From contig NZ_CP117879.1 of assembly GCF_028736155.1 (NCBI RefSeq), positions 2,046,001-2,110,000 on the forward strand: a DNA stretch of 64,000 nt. The letters run 5' to 3'. The position numbers were made by a program, and so were the translations under genes. Positions 63,601 through 64,000 of the stretch are shown here, piece by piece (within the stretch, counting starts at the first letter, position 1; each line of letters opens with the position of its first letter). The notes under the pieces are model-generated. The model searched no databases. It was given only the letters and a program-made list of their open reading frames with translations, and was not told the origin of the DNA. This DNA is from Flavobacterium sp. KACC 22763. GTDB lineage: Bacteria; Bacteroidota; Bacteroidia; Flavobacteriales; Flavobacteriaceae.

Positions 63601-64000
63601 ATGAAAAAAATAATACTTTGCATTTTTAGCCTCTTCGCATTATGCAATTGTCAAAATAAAAAAGAACAAACTGAATTAAATAGCTCTGAAATTAATGATA
63701 TCACTAATGTTATAGAAACTGTTTTAATTCAAGATAGCTTGGATGTTTTTTCTAAAAATAAAGATTCAAGAATCATTCGTAACGAACTTAGAAAACTGCA
63801 TATAATTGTTCCAGAAAAAAGAAAAGACGGAATAAGTTTTCCTCCACCTCCAAGAGACATTTATATTAACTCATTATTAAACAGGAAAATAAAAAATGCG
63901 AACTTCTTTTCTTCTAATAATTCTATTTACTTACTAAAACAAAATTCAAACCTAGAAAGTCTAAAAATCGAACATAATCTTCTTAACAAATTAAATGCAA
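63601..64000 (+). CDS. Small lipoprotein, N-terminal part (runs off the window)
   Basis: An open frame begins with ATG at 63601 and stays open to the window end, 133 codons. It starts with MKKIILCIFSLFALCNC, a signal sequence with a lipobox-like LCNC, followed by Lys/Glu/Asn-rich sequence and a PPPPRD segment around residue 82. No domain recognised. The gene is complete at its start and truncated by the window edge. Confidence 0.7.
   Translation, partial: MKKIILCIFSLFALCNCQNKKEQTELNSSEINDITNVIETVLIQDSLDVFSKNKDSRIIRNELRKLHIIVPEKRKDGISFPPPPRDIYINSLLNRKIKNANFFSSNNSIYLLKQNSNLESLKIEHNLLNKLNA

Overview
The window looks like a Flavobacterium chromosome (Bacteroidota). The evidence is the AT-rich sequence, Bacteroidota -7 promoter boxes (TAnnTTTG) in front of several genes, SusC/SusD and TonB-dependent receptors, a BlaR/BlaI pair, an F. 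johnsoniae-like class I ribonucleotide reductase, and gene products that read as Flavobacterium homologues. No rRNA, tRNA or CRISPR was seen.

Layout. (1) 1-2.1 kb: the end of an integrative element, with a tyrosine recombinase and an excisionase-like HTH protein, stopping just short of the 3' end of mnmE. (2) 2.5-12.8 kb: housekeeping genes (mnmE, a universal stress protein, a membrane-anchored MutS-like ATPase, a Na+/H+ antiporter, ribB, a Crp/Fnr regulator, nrdA/nrdB). A gene-free stretch upstream of nrdB holds four copies of TTATCAACA. (3) 13.6-23.3 kb: a probable iron or extracytoplasmic flavin electron-transfer cluster: ankyrin protein, DUF2271 protein with a flavinylation motif, PepSY-flavodoxin-reductase, ApbE, TonB receptor, DUF4374 lipoprotein. 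(4) 23.6-26.0 kb: divergent nmrA-like/hxlR pair and an M28 peptidase.

(5) 26.3-59.2 kb: a large glycan-utilization locus, almost all on the minus strand. It encodes a BNR neuraminidase-like protein, SusD/SusC, GH3, two GH92 mannosidases, two GH29 fucosidases, GH35, GH20, glycosylasparaginase, a GH10-like lipoprotein, a CBM9-like protein, GH130 phosphorylase, an SSS symporter, a LytS/LytTR two-component pair and a NagB-deacetylase fusion. The set fits stepwise trimming of N-linked glycans: sialic acid, fucose, galactose, GlcNAc and mannose are removed, Man-GlcNAc is phosphorolysed, GlcNAc-Asn is cleaved, and amino sugar is routed to fructose-6-phosphate. (6) 59.5-64 kb: BlaR1-like sensor peptidase with a 29-residue repeat domain, BlaI repressor, two small unrelated genes and a partial lipoprotein.

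Intergenic DNA is unusually structured. One palindromic family with CACATAGAAACATAG termini occurs seven times, all between 23.4 and 48.4 kb and mostly between glycan genes. A second family (CCTCCAGCT...AGCTGGAGG) occurs twice. Arrays and hairpins built on a strict 7-bp period recur in at least five gaps. These repeats, the PUL's unusual LytTR regulator and the nrd upstream 9-mers are the parts I consider most worth a second look.
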